Numbered from the stretch's first letter, positions 1 through 5,565 are shown. The stretch: DNA of 15,734 nt from Candidatus Nitrosopumilus sp. (GCA_029864805.1 JAOTSS010000045.1:1-15734); one strand, 5' to 3'. Made by a program: numbers and translations. Notes: generated by a model from the sequence alone, not told the origin.

Positions 1-80
1 TCTACACCCATTGCCATCAAGACAATCAGAGCCATTATGGCAGTCAATCCGACAGACTTTTTGTTGTGATATCTAGTCAC
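1..80 (-). CDS. 5' end of a membrane-anchored or secreted protein (runs off left edge)
   Basis: Reading leftward from a GTG at 78-80, the frame gives VTRYHNKKSVG, then a hydrophobic stretch LTAIMALIVLMAMGV that continues off the window. A short basic N-terminus before a hydrophobic helix is typical of a signal peptide or first membrane segment. The frame is closed by a TAG at 102-104, so the GTG is the only usual start. A TATA-like TATTTAAAAT at 103-112, centred 27 bp upstream, fits a leaderless transcript starting at or next to the GTG. Only about 26 codons are visible, so the function cannot be named. Confidence 0.5.
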   Translation of the reverse strand, partial: MTRYHNKKSVGLTAIMALIVLMAMGV

Positions 81-102
81 ACAAAAAATTTGAGAATTTT
101 GC

Positions 103-112
103 TATTTAAAAT
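103..112 (-). promoter_or_regulatory. TATA box for the leftmost partial gene
   Basis: On the minus strand this reads ATTTTAAATA, centred 27 bp before the GTG at 80. This is the spacing expected of an archaeal TATA element for a leaderless mRNA. It lies in the 55-bp gap after the stop of the zinc-finger gene. Confidence 0.45.
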
Positions 113-135
113 TAGAGAAGAAAATGTCCTGGTTC

Positions 136-519
136 TCAAATGTAGTGAATCAGCCTGTGAATTCTCAGTTCTTCCTCGTACAGAGTCATGAATCCGCAGT
201 GGGTGCACTCAAAGAATGGGTTATTGTTTGGCTTGGAAATTTTTTCTAGTCTTTCTTTCATCTCTTTGCCTTCAAGTGGCTCTATCTTGATGTTGTCATC
301 TATTGGAATTATCTGAAAATGATCCTTCAAGTTTGCTGATTCTAGAAATTCCGTAATGGCAGATATGACATCCAGATTGTCAATCGTATGAGTATCATCC
401 ATAGAATCAAGGATGAATTTGCCTGATTTTAGAATGGGAAGTGCCTCTAGCTTGTCAGCAACATAAACTAGCAGTTTGTCTTTTATTGCAAGTGCATTGG
501 AGCAGTCAACTGTTATCAT
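136..519 (-). CDS. Small protein with a C-terminal C2H2 zinc finger
   Basis: A 127-residue protein. Residues 1-95 are an unrecognised acidic domain. The last 25 residues form a classical C2H2 finger, ECTHCGFMTLYEEELRIHRLIH, with spacing C-x2-C-x12-H-x3-H (first half ECTHCGFM, second half LRIHRLIH). The ATG at 519 lies inside the 3' end of the upstream PII-like gene (14-nt overlap) and is preceded by a GAGGAG-type Shine-Dalgarno sequence a few bases upstream, so translation is probably coupled. C2H2 fingers in archaea bind nucleic acid or protein; the target is unknown. The finger is clear; the role is open. Confidence 0.8.
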   Translation of the reverse strand: MITVDCSNALAIKDKLLVYVADKLEALPILKSGKFILDSMDDTHTIDNLDVISAITEFLESANLKDHFQIIPIDDNIKIEPLEGKEMKERLEKISKPNNNPFFECTHCGFMTLYEEELRIHRLIHYI

Positions 520-649
520 TTCTCCTCTTCAATGCTTTTCCTATACCTCTTTTTTTGACAACAGTCAGACCATCAACATCTATCTTTTTTAGTGCTTCAC
601 TAATTGCCATAACATCATTATTTGGAAGATATGCATCTATTCGAATCAT
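506..649 (-). CDS. PII-like signalling protein, N-terminal part only (47 aa)
   Basis: A short frame (ATG at 649, TGA at 506-508) encodes a 47-residue protein beginning MIRIDAYLPNND and containing SEALKKIDVDGLTVVKKRGIGK. This follows the first beta-alpha-beta unit of GlnB/GlnK PII proteins (pattern MKxIxAxI...AL..xGxxGMTVxxVxGxG), but the frame stops before the T-loop and the second half, where full-length PII is about 110 residues. It overlaps the zinc-finger gene by 14 nt and probably forms an operon with it. A GTTATAAC TATA-like box about 25 bp upstream suggests a leaderless start. It could be a half-PII adaptor or a truncated relic kept as a leader ORF. Confidence 0.65.
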   Translation of the reverse strand: MIRIDAYLPNNDVMAISEALKKIDVDGLTVVKKRGIGKALKRRNDNS

Positions 650-670
650 ATGAAAATTATGTTAAAATCA

Positions 671-678
671 GTTATAAC
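671..678 (-). promoter_or_regulatory. TATA box for the PII-like/zinc-finger operon
   Basis: GTTATAAC, self-complementary, is centred about 25 bp upstream of the ATG at 649. The position fits a leaderless transcript covering both overlapping genes. Confidence 0.45.
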
Positions 679-699
679 TCTCAAATTCTATTTTCAGAT

Positions 700-774
700 C
701 TAGAAATCACTCTCATGTCTACATGCATCTATTTTATCCCTAAAATGGTGGTTGTTCTTGTATAGTTGAATCAT
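700..774 (-). CDS. Possible 24-aa leaderless mini-protein
   Basis: ATG at 774 to TAG at 700 encodes a 24-residue peptide starting MIQLYKNNHHFRDKID. It has no recognisable domain. What raises it above noise is its position: a TATA-like CTTAAAC on the + strand (GTTTAAG on the coding strand) at 796-802 is centred about 25 bp upstream of the ATG, and a perfect 14-bp palindrome lies just upstream of that box. In AT-rich DNA such coincidences do occur, so this is tentative. Confidence 0.3.
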   Translation of the reverse strand: MIQLYKNNHHFRDKIDACRHESDF

Positions 775-814
775 AATAATAGATGTTAAAAATAACTTAA
801 ACATTACAAGTGGC

Positions 815-828
815 GTCAGAATTCTGAC
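815..828. promoter_or_regulatory. 14-bp perfect palindrome, possible operator
   Basis: GTCAGAATTCTGAC is a perfect inverted repeat without a spacer. It sits about 13 bp beyond a TATA-like element (796-802) that would serve the minus-strand mini-ORF at 774, so it could be a dimeric repressor or activator site. No coding frame crosses it convincingly. Confidence 0.4.
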
Positions 829-973
829 ATCTAAACATTGGATTACTATTTTTATTGGCAAATATTAAAAACAGATTATAATTCGTTCAAAATTTTTTAT
901 TGTTAATGTAATGATATTTAATAATCAAAACTTTGCTAAAAAATGGTTTTACAAAGATGTTTGAAATTATCAA
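829..973. other. Gene-free AT-rich stretch
   Basis: No plausible coding frame was found on either strand. The stretch is very AT-rich. On the minus strand a TTTTTT run at 938-943 could end transcription of the structured RNA at 974-1073. Confidence 0.5.
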
Positions 974-1073
974 CAACGAGATAACATGGAAAACATGGTT
1001 CTAGGACGTCTACCTAACATGAAATGTTTTCCAAACCATTACTCTACGACGCAGAGCAACAGATTTCTCGTTG
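974..1073 (-). ncRNA. Candidate structured non-coding RNA with a three-way-junction fold
   Basis: Four nested helices are visible. A closing stem CAACGAGA (974-981) pairs with TCTCGTTG (1066-1073), 8 bp. A 10-bp perfect stem TGGAAAACAT (987-996) pairs with ATGTTTTCCA (1024-1033), and inside it TAGG (1002-1005) pairs with CCTA (1013-1016). A further hairpin is CTCT (1042-1045) with AGAG (1053-1056). ATGGTT (995-1000) can pair instead with AACCAT (1034-1039), a possible switch. The minus strand is favoured because a TATA-like TTAAATATTA lies at 1091-1100, about 25 bp upstream of the 5' edge, and a U6 run follows at 943-938. It matches no RNA family I know. Confidence 0.5.
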
Positions 1074-1090
1074 ATATACATACGTCAAAA

Positions 1091-1100
1091 TAATATTTAA
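1091..1100 (-). promoter_or_regulatory. TATA box for the candidate structured RNA
   Basis: TTAAATATTA on the minus strand is centred at 1095-1096 and predicts a start near 1069-1073, the 5' edge of the closing stem. Confidence 0.4.
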
Positions 1101-1204
1101 GATTGATCATAATTTTCAGATAATTTAACCCAAGTTATGTTATCCAAAATGACATCTATATCTAGAATGCTCATGATTGTAATAGATATTTTTGGGATGA
1201 TCCG

Positions 1205-1222
1205 TACTTGAACCCTCAAGTA
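1205..1222. repeat. 7-bp hairpin downstream of the 42-aa gene
   Basis: TACTTGA (1205-1211), loop ACCC, then TCAAGTA (1216-1222). On the plus strand it is followed by TTTT, a terminator shape. On the minus strand it lies 36 bases past the stop of the small Cys/His protein and could end or stabilise that message. Confidence 0.4.
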
Positions 1223-1257
1223 TTTTCAATAAAAATTCTAAATGAAAAGAAATAGGA

Positions 1258-1386
1258 TTAATGCATGAAATGTGCTTGCCCATGAGGCAGGCATTCCTCA
1301 TGCAATTCTCCTGAATCTTCATGAAGCAGACAGCCACATCTTAACTTCACAAAGTGGGGATTTTTGTCGTAATGAAATTCATCCAT
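1258..1386 (-). CDS. 42-aa Cys/His-rich small protein, probably metal-binding
   Basis: ATG at 1386 to TAA at 1258 encodes MDEFHYDKNPHFVKLRCGC, followed by LLHEDSGELHEECLPHGQAH and FMH. Three cysteines (CGC and EEC) and seven histidines in 42 residues suggest Zn or Fe binding, though the spacing is not a standard finger. A TATA-like TTTAAA at 1408-1413 is centred about 25 bp upstream, giving a leaderless message. This frame reads more like protein than the alternative minus-strand frame over 1140-1337. The family is not recognised. Confidence 0.65.
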   Translation of the reverse strand: MDEFHYDKNPHFVKLRCGCLLHEDSGELHEECLPHGQAHFMH

Positions 1387-1407
1387 GGATCTGTTTTTCA
1401 AAATTTG

Positions 1408-1413
1408 TTTAAA
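1408..1413 (-). promoter_or_regulatory. TATA box for the 42-aa gene
   Basis: TTTAAA (GATTTAAAC on the coding strand) is centred about 25 bp before the ATG at 1386. Confidence 0.5.
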
Positions 1414-1479
1414 TCACCGATGAACAAGTTCTCAGTGAGGCCTAAATATTAAATTTCCAAACATTTCTTGTTGACTGTC

Positions 1480-1530
1480 ATGTATATCCCAATTCGACCA
1501 GCAAGAAGAGATTATGATGAGGATGAATAA
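1480..1530 (+). CDS. Possible 16-aa peptide
   Basis: ATG at 1480 to TAA at 1528-1530 encodes MYIPIRPARRDYDEDE. A TATA-like AAATATTAAATT at 1444-1455 is centred about 30 bp upstream, so a nearly leaderless transcript divergent from the 42-aa gene is possible. The residue order (hydrophobic, basic, acidic tail) does not look random, but 16 residues cannot be judged from one genome. The rest of the 1387-1612 gap shows nothing else. Confidence 0.25.
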   Translation: MYIPIRPARRDYDEDE

Positions 1531-1612
1531 AAGAAAAGTCAGGCAATAAGGCATAACATATCCAGTAGCAAAAGATGTCAAATTACCAATTGTGTATAAA
1601 GATGAATGCCGA

Positions 1613-2413
1613 TTAAGTCTCTGTTAATTTAACTGAAATTTCCGTCATGGGTCTAGACAGTTCATCAGGGATTACTATTAACAATCCGGCATTCTTGTCT
1701 ACATTATGGCATTTACCTGAAAATTGTTGATAGTTATTTGCATAACAGCCATCTTCATCATAGTATTCAAAGATTTTAGAATGCGAAAAGTAATTCCACT
1801 GCTGGGCATATGATGGTACAAAATATACATCAAATCCTATTGTGTCATCATTTATTGATACTGTATAATCATAGCTTGTGGATTCTTTTGATGTGCAAAT
1901 TGGAACAAACTGTGCAAACCCATTTTCTAGTTTTTGTTTTTGTGAGTCATCTGAATAAGTCAGGTTTGGAATAGATTTATTTTCTTCAAATAATTCAAGT
2001 TGATTTCTAAAAAAGTCTAATCCCGTCTTTGCGTAATGAAACCATTGTGATTGACAATTCCTATAGTCATATTGTACTGCAACTACAGGCTTGTCATTGA
2101 CATATTGGAGGGTATTTTGTCTTTGTTTAGCACCATGTTTTGAAACGTCTGGTTTTTCTTCTTGACCGGGAATGATTTCTCGGTTCCAGGAAGTAGAAAC
2201 ATCAACTATTACGTTTCTAGGATAGCTTTTCCATTCAGGCTGAAAATGAACATAATTAGAATATTCGTTTAATTGATTTATGATAATTCCAGGAGAAGTG
2301 TCAGGATTTTTCTTTGAATCATAAGCAACAGCATCATCAAATGAATCAACAATAACAAAAAAAGATAAAATCGTAACCAACATTGCAGTTATGGAATAGC
2401 CAAAATTTTTCAT
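1613..2413 (-). CDS. Secreted or membrane-anchored protein of unknown function (266 aa)
   Basis: The best start is the ATG at 2413: MKNFGYSITAMLVTILSFF then VIVDSF, a clear signal-peptide or anchor helix. A longer reading from 2449 adds residues that overlap the upstream zinc-ribbon gene and lacks its own Shine-Dalgarno. GGAGGT lies 7 nt upstream of the 2413 ATG. The mature part of about 235 residues is rich in aromatic and polar residues and has four cysteines (NCQ, ICT, GCY, KCH) that could form disulfides outside the cell. I recognise no catalytic motif. It overlaps the zinc-ribbon gene by 4 nt (ATGA), indicating an operon. Confidence 0.8.
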   Translation of the reverse strand: MKNFGYSITAMLVTILSFFVIVDSFDDAVAYDSKKNPDTSPGIIINQLNEYSNYVHFQPEWKSYPRNVIVDVSTSWNREIIPGQEEKPDVSKHGAKQRQNTLQYVNDKPVVAVQYDYRNCQSQWFHYAKTGLDFFRNQLELFEENKSIPNLTYSDDSQKQKLENGFAQFVPICTSKESTSYDYTVSINDDTIGFDVYFVPSYAQQWNYFSHSKIFEYYDEDGCYANNYQQFSGKCHNVDKNAGLLIVIPDELSRPMTEISVKLTET

Positions 2414-2526
2414 TTTTGACCTCCAAAACAACAAAAAAACAAACCACAAGAGTTACAGGAAAATTTATCGTCATCAAACTCAATATTTTGAGATCCACAT
2501 TTTAGACAGGTTTTTCTTAAAATCAT
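2410..2526 (-). CDS. 38-aa zinc-ribbon protein
   Basis: ATG at 2526 to TGA at 2410 encodes a 38-residue zinc ribbon: CLKCGS at residues 7-12 and CNSCGLFFCC at residues 24-33, i.e. C-x2-C-x13-C-x2-C with two further cysteines. Zinc ribbons of this size in archaea usually bind nucleic acid, protein partners or simply zinc; the role here is unknown. The stop overlaps the start of the secreted-protein gene (ATGA), and its 3' end supplies that gene's GGAGGT ribosome site. The start follows directly after the TAA of a possible 50-aa ORF. The motif is unambiguous. Confidence 0.75.
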   Translation of the reverse strand: MILRKTCLKCGSQNIEFDDDKFSCNSCGLFFCCFGGQK

Positions 2527-2679
2527 TTAACATCTTCTCCCAGAAACGAACTGGAATAATGTGAATATTCTCAAGTAAATTGTTTTCATGTACCCATAAA
2601 AAATCAGCAATACATCGCCTAAACTGAGATCCTTCTTAGGTTTCTTCACATACAGAGAATTCAAAATGTGATATTTCAT
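2527..2679 (-). CDS. Possible 50-aa protein at the head of the zinc-ribbon operon
   Basis: ATG at 2679 to TAA at 2527-2529 encodes MKYHILNSLYVKKPKKDLSL, then GDVLLIFYGYMKTIYLR and IFTLFQFVSGRRC: a basic segment followed by a mostly hydrophobic one. The TAA is directly followed by the ATG of the zinc-ribbon gene. A TATA-like ATAAATATAT at 2698-2707 is centred about 24 bp upstream, so this ATG would be leaderless. If it is not coding, this is the 5' leader of the zinc-ribbon message. No family recognised. Confidence 0.35.
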   Translation of the reverse strand: MKYHILNSLYVKKPKKDLSLGDVLLIFYGYMKTIYLRIFTLFQFVSGRRC

Positions 2680-2697
2680 ATCAAGTTATAAACAATG

Positions 2698-2707
2698 ATA
2701 AATATAT
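2698..2707 (-). promoter_or_regulatory. TATA box for the zinc-ribbon/secreted-protein operon
   Basis: ATATATTTAT on the minus strand, about 24 bp upstream of the ATG at 2679. It is divergent to the regulator promoter near 2803-2812. Confidence 0.4.
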
Positions 2708-2727
2708 TGTTCGTGGAAAAAATCTCC

Positions 2728-2751
2728 ATCAGAAATGTCCAAACTGGAAAC
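2728..2751 (+). promoter_or_regulatory. Direct repeat copy 1, candidate operator
   Basis: ATCAGAAATGTCCAAACTGG followed by AAAC. It matches the copy at 2779-2802 except for one inserted T and a few substitutions, 51 bp apart. Each copy contains a small dyad TCCA-N3-TGGA. It lies about 20 bp beyond the TATA box of the divergent minus-strand operon. Confidence 0.5.
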
Positions 2752-2778
2752 AAAGTCAGGCAATAATAACAAAAATTA

Positions 2779-2802
2779 TCAGAATATGTCCAGATTGGAA
2801 AT
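2779..2802 (+). promoter_or_regulatory. Direct repeat copy 2, candidate operator at the regulator promoter
   Basis: The copy starts ATCAGAATATGTCCAGATTG and continues GAAAT. It abuts the TATA-like element of the Lrp-GAF gene, where a bound protein would touch the BRE/TFB region. With copy 1 it makes a likely autoregulatory site between divergent genes. Confidence 0.5.
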
Positions 2803-2812
2803 TCATAATTAA
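2803..2812 (+). promoter_or_regulatory. TATA-like element of the Lrp-GAF gene
   Basis: TCATAATTAA is centred about 25 bp upstream of the ATG at 2833, consistent with a leaderless mRNA. Confidence 0.4.
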
Positions 2813-2832
2813 CAGCAACTAGTATCTAAAAC

Positions 2833-3825
2833 ATGGTAGATGACATCGACAAAATTATCCTAACAGAATTAGGAAAAAATGCCAGAAAATCATCTCAGGA
2901 AATCAGAAAGATTTTGCAAAACATGGACTATCAAATAACAGATAGAGGTATAAGACATCGACTGCAAAAATTGGAAAAAAATAAAACAATACTAGGATAT
3001 CATGCCACACTAAACCCAGAATTGATTTCAGAAAAAGTTAATCGTACAATCATTTTAAAATTCAAGTTCACAAAAAATACTCCCGAGTTAATCACCAGGC
3101 TAACTGAGTACGTAAATGAATCTCACTTTTGCATGTATTCCAGTAAACTGAATGGGGATTTTGACTGGATATGTCATTTTGTATTTGATTCTGTAGAACA
3201 ATATGACTTGGAGACAAACAATTTTTTAAACAAATTTTCGGAATTAATTTCAGATTATAGATCTTATGAATCAAATTTGATAAAGAGTTCACCGTACACC
3301 ATATATGATCAAGAACAGATCAAAGAAAAAAAACTTCAAGCTTTCAAAATACTTCAAAGAATAAAAAAATACAATACACTAAATGAGAGACTACAGGAAA
3401 CTGTAGAAAATCTTGTAAGATACTTTGACGCAAAATTTGCCAGGGTTTGGTTTGTAGACAAATCTGAAAAATCATTGGTTTTACGATTCAGTGCAGGGAA
3501 ATACAAAAATATCAATGGAGAGTTTTCCAAGATTCCAATAAAGTCATTGAAAATTGGAGCGATAGTCACTACAAAAAAACCAATTGTCTCAAATGATGTT
3601 GTTCATGATCCACGGATAAAACATCACGATTGGGCAAAAAAAGAGAAACTCAAATCATTTGCAGGATACCCACTAATTTATGATAGAAAGGTGATTGCAG
3701 TGATAGCCTTGTTTAGTACAAAGCAGTTTTCACCATCAGATTTTGAGATTTTAGGCATATTCTCAGACCGAATTTCAAAGGAATTGGCAGGATTCTTTGA
3801 GGCAAAGGCCCTTTTATCAGAGTAA
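2833..3825 (+). CDS. Lrp/AsnC-type transcription regulator fused to a C-terminal GAF domain
   Basis: A 330-residue cytoplasmic protein. Residues 1-60 are an AsnC-like winged helix: it opens VDDIDKIILTELGKNARKSS (the usual LDxxDxxILxxLxxNAR) and has the recognition-helix segment TDRGIRHRLQKLEKN. Residues about 65-155 resemble the Lrp effector/dimerisation fold. Residues 160-190 are a charged, probably coiled linker. Residues 190-325 are a GAF domain with the typical end FAGYPLIYDRKVIAVIALFS followed by FSPSDFEILGIFSDRIS. Classical Lrp is about 150 residues, so the sensory half is an addition. GAF domains bind small ligands or sense redox; the ligand is unknown. Direct repeats upstream suggest self-regulation. 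Confidence 0.8.
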   Translation: MVDDIDKIILTELGKNARKSSQEIRKILQNMDYQITDRGIRHRLQKLEKNKTILGYHATLNPELISEKVNRTIILKFKFTKNTPELITRLTEYVNESHFCMYSSKLNGDFDWICHFVFDSVEQYDLETNNFLNKFSELISDYRSYESNLIKSSPYTIYDQEQIKEKKLQAFKILQRIKKYNTLNERLQETVENLVRYFDAKFARVWFVDKSEKSLVLRFSAGKYKNINGEFSKIPIKSLKIGAIVTTKKPIVSNDVVHDPRIKHHDWAKKEKLKSFAGYPLIYDRKVIAVIALFSTKQFSPSDFEILGIFSDRISKELAGFFEAKALLSE

Positions 3826-3899
3826 TCATCCCAGAATTAATTCAGATAGACTTACCTTGCACATTTTTGAGATTGAGTTGGAAAGACAGACTTGAATTT

Positions 3900-4934
3900 C
3901 TAAGATTTTGAAATATAGTAATAGTTCATTGGATCATGGGCAATCTCTTTGACTTGAACACTAGAAAAACCCGCATCAATTAACATCTGAGTTGCAAGCT
4001 CTTTTCCCCACATTGCACCCAAACCTTTTCCTTCTAATGCAAGTGATACCGTCATGCAATGTAAGCAAGATACAGTGTAGAGATAAGGTGCAAAAGAATT
4101 ATCTATATTATTTTCAAGATTAGATGACGCACGAATATCTTGCATCAAAAATATTCCTTCAGGTTTTAGAGATTTTTTGATATTTTCCAATACCTTGTCT
4201 GGCTTTGCTTGATCATGTATTGCATCAAACGCTGTGATTACATCAAAGTGTGAATCTTTAGAAAAAGATGCAGCGTCTTGTTTCTCAAAGATCACATTAC
4301 TTAATTCAAGTTTTTCTGCTTCATTTTTTGCATTCTGTATTGCTTCAGATGAAAAATCATAACCAGTAAAGTGTGAATTTGGAAATGACTTTGCCATTAA
4401 ATTGATTGCTTTTCCACTACCGCATCCAACATCTAGAAGTTTAATTCCAGATTCTAGTTTATCAAAAGTTGGGATTAATGGTAATATCTCATTAATCAAT
4501 ATAGGAAGAACTGTTTGTTGGCTTTCTTCAGCCATGACAGTATGAAATCTATTAAATAATTCATAAGAAACACCGCCACCTTTTTCAAAACAGTCAACAA
4601 TATGGTCCTCAACATATGCAAGTGCTGGAATCCATTGCATTGATGATGCAAAGTTGTAATTACTATGTCGCGTAAGAAATTGAGCCTTTTCTTTTGATAG
4701 GGAATATTTTTGAAATTCTGGTTGATAATCAATAATTTTTGAAGTGACAAGACCACCTAGCCACTCTCGGACATATCGCCCATTAAGATTTGCAGCAGTT
4801 GCAATATCTTGACTGGTTGAGGGTTTGAGTTTTGCCATAACATCAAAGAGCTTAGTTCTATGACCCACTGAAAGCAATAATGCAATGGCTGCCTTATTCA
4901 TCACATCCATCATCTCATCTTCAAAAGAAGCCAT
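3900..4934 (-). CDS. SAM-dependent methyltransferase with N-terminal winged helix (Rv2258c-like architecture)
   Basis: A 344-residue protein. Residues 1-85 are a winged-helix dimerisation domain (LFDVMAKLKPSTSQDIA; NGRYVREWLGGL). Residues about 160-340 are a class I Rossmann methyltransferase: motif I LLDVGCGSGKA at 166-176, acidic ribose-binding GYDFS at 191-195, motif II/IV region DVITAFDAIHDQ at 231-242, and LKPEGIFLMQDI at 256-267. This is the layout of small-molecule methyltransferases of the Rv2258c type; the substrate is unknown. A cysteine-containing SCLHCM segment sits at 289-294. It converges on the Lrp-GAF gene with a 74-bp gap. A TATA-like CATAATTATT at 4961-4970 fits a start a few bases before the ATG. 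Confidence 0.85.
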   Translation of the reverse strand: MASFEDEMMDVMNKAAIALLLSVGHRTKLFDVMAKLKPSTSQDIATAANLNGRYVREWLGGLVTSKIIDYQPEFQKYSLSKEKAQFLTRHSNYNFASSMQWIPALAYVEDHIVDCFEKGGGVSYELFNRFHTVMAEESQQTVLPILINEILPLIPTFDKLESGIKLLDVGCGSGKAINLMAKSFPNSHFTGYDFSSEAIQNAKNEAEKLELSNVIFEKQDAASFSKDSHFDVITAFDAIHDQAKPDKVLENIKKSLKPEGIFLMQDIRASSNLENNIDNSFAPYLYTVSCLHCMTVSLALEGKGLGAMWGKELATQMLIDAGFSSVQVKEIAHDPMNYYYISKS

Positions 4935-5040
4935 ATTCCGATTCTTGCTAGAAATTGTAGCATAATTATTGTTTTTGAATACACAGTAGACTCACACCAT
5001 TTTTCAGGATTCAAGAGATTAGAAGAGATTCTCCCCCTAC

Positions 5041-5050
5041 GTATTAATTT
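5041..5050 (+). promoter_or_regulatory. TATA box for the 25-aa membrane peptide
   Basis: GTATTAATTT is centred about 26 bp upstream of the ATG at 5072. Confidence 0.4.
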
Positions 5051-5071
5051 TAGAAGAATTTAGTATAATCA

Positions 5072-5149
5072 ATGAATACTAGATTTTACATCACTATGGG
5101 AATTTCTGTTGCAGCTTTAGCAGTTGGATTTATTTTGTTATTTGGATAG
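5072..5149 (+). CDS. 25-aa single-span membrane peptide
   Basis: ATG at 5072 to TAG at 5147-5149. The peptide is MNTRFYITMG followed by ISVAALAVGFILLFG: a short polar/basic N-terminus and one continuous hydrophobic helix of about 18 residues. Its TATA-like box gives a leaderless start. Such tiny proteins often act as membrane subunits or modulators of larger complexes, but nothing here shows the partner. It lies alone between the methyltransferase (divergent) and a zinc-binding protein (convergent). Confidence 0.5.
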   Translation: MNTRFYITMGISVAALAVGFILLFG

Positions 5150-5247
5150 TCTCTGAAATTTTGAAGATGTAATTATATTGTAAATCATACCTATGAAAAC
5201 AAACCTCAAAATTCCTTGATTATCAAATTATCTGTGACCAAAAGATT

Positions 5248-5502
5248 TCAATTTGGATGTGTATGAGAGGCGTAAATATCAAGTTCCTCTTTGGAATACA
5301 ATTTAGTGTTAAAATGTACTAATTTTGAAATATTTTGAAAAGCAGGGCATTGATTATCAATACTGAACAGTTCTTCACAGTTAGGACACTGTATCACCAC
5401 ATGGTTCCCCCAATCACATTCAATGTCATCAATGATTTCAAAAGTTACCAGATCATTACAAGTACATCGTAATTTGTTTTTGAATTTATCAACTAGATTC
5501 AC
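5248..5502 (-). CDS. 84-aa cysteine-rich, probably zinc-binding protein
   Basis: Starts at GTG 5502. Cysteines occur as RCTCND (residues 12-17), ECDW, QCPNCEEL (residues about 38-45) and QCPA; the CxC and CPxC pairs suggest a zinc ribbon or knuckle. No other domain is recognised. A TATA-like TAAATTATATT at 5525-5535 lies about 28 bp upstream, so the message is probably leaderless with a GUG start. It is divergent from the next small zinc protein, with only 63 bp between start codons. Cytoplasmic; role unknown. Confidence 0.7.
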   Translation of the reverse strand: MNLVDKFKNKLRCTCNDLVTFEIIDDIECDWGNHVVIQCPNCEELFSIDNQCPAFQNISKLVHFNTKLYSKEELDIYASHTHPN

Positions 5503-5565
5503 AAGGATACTTCAAAAAAAATCAAATATAATTTATTAATAATTAAACAAAGAAAAAATCTGTAG
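5503..5565. promoter_or_regulatory. 63-bp bidirectional promoter
   Basis: The gap holds two abutting TATA-like elements: ATATAATTTA-type at 5525-5535 for the minus-strand GTG at 5502, and TTAATAATTAAAC at 5535-5547 for the plus-strand TTG at 5566. Both have the 25-28 bp spacing of leaderless starts. Two pre-initiation complexes could hardly bind together, so the two genes may be expressed alternately. Confidence 0.5.

Noticed and set aside
986..1093. Plus-strand 35-codon frame (MENMVLGRLPNMKCFPNHYS...)
   Set aside because: It lies wholly across the strong dyad symmetries of 974-1073, and the upstream TATA match is poor. The RNA reading explains more; conservation would decide.
1097..1219. 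Minus-strand 40-codon frame from a TTG (a shorter version starts at ATG 1174)
   Set aside because: It reads somewhat like protein but overlaps the hairpin at 1205-1222 and lacks a convincing promoter or ribosome site.
1140..1337. 65-codon minus-strand frame
   Set aside because: It overlaps the 42-aa Cys/His gene in another frame; the latter has the better promoter and composition.
1539..2763. 15-bp repeat AAAGTCAGGCAATAA near 1540 and 2752
   Set aside because: Two copies of 15 bp in AT-rich DNA, with no shared context, can arise by chance; no third copy was seen.
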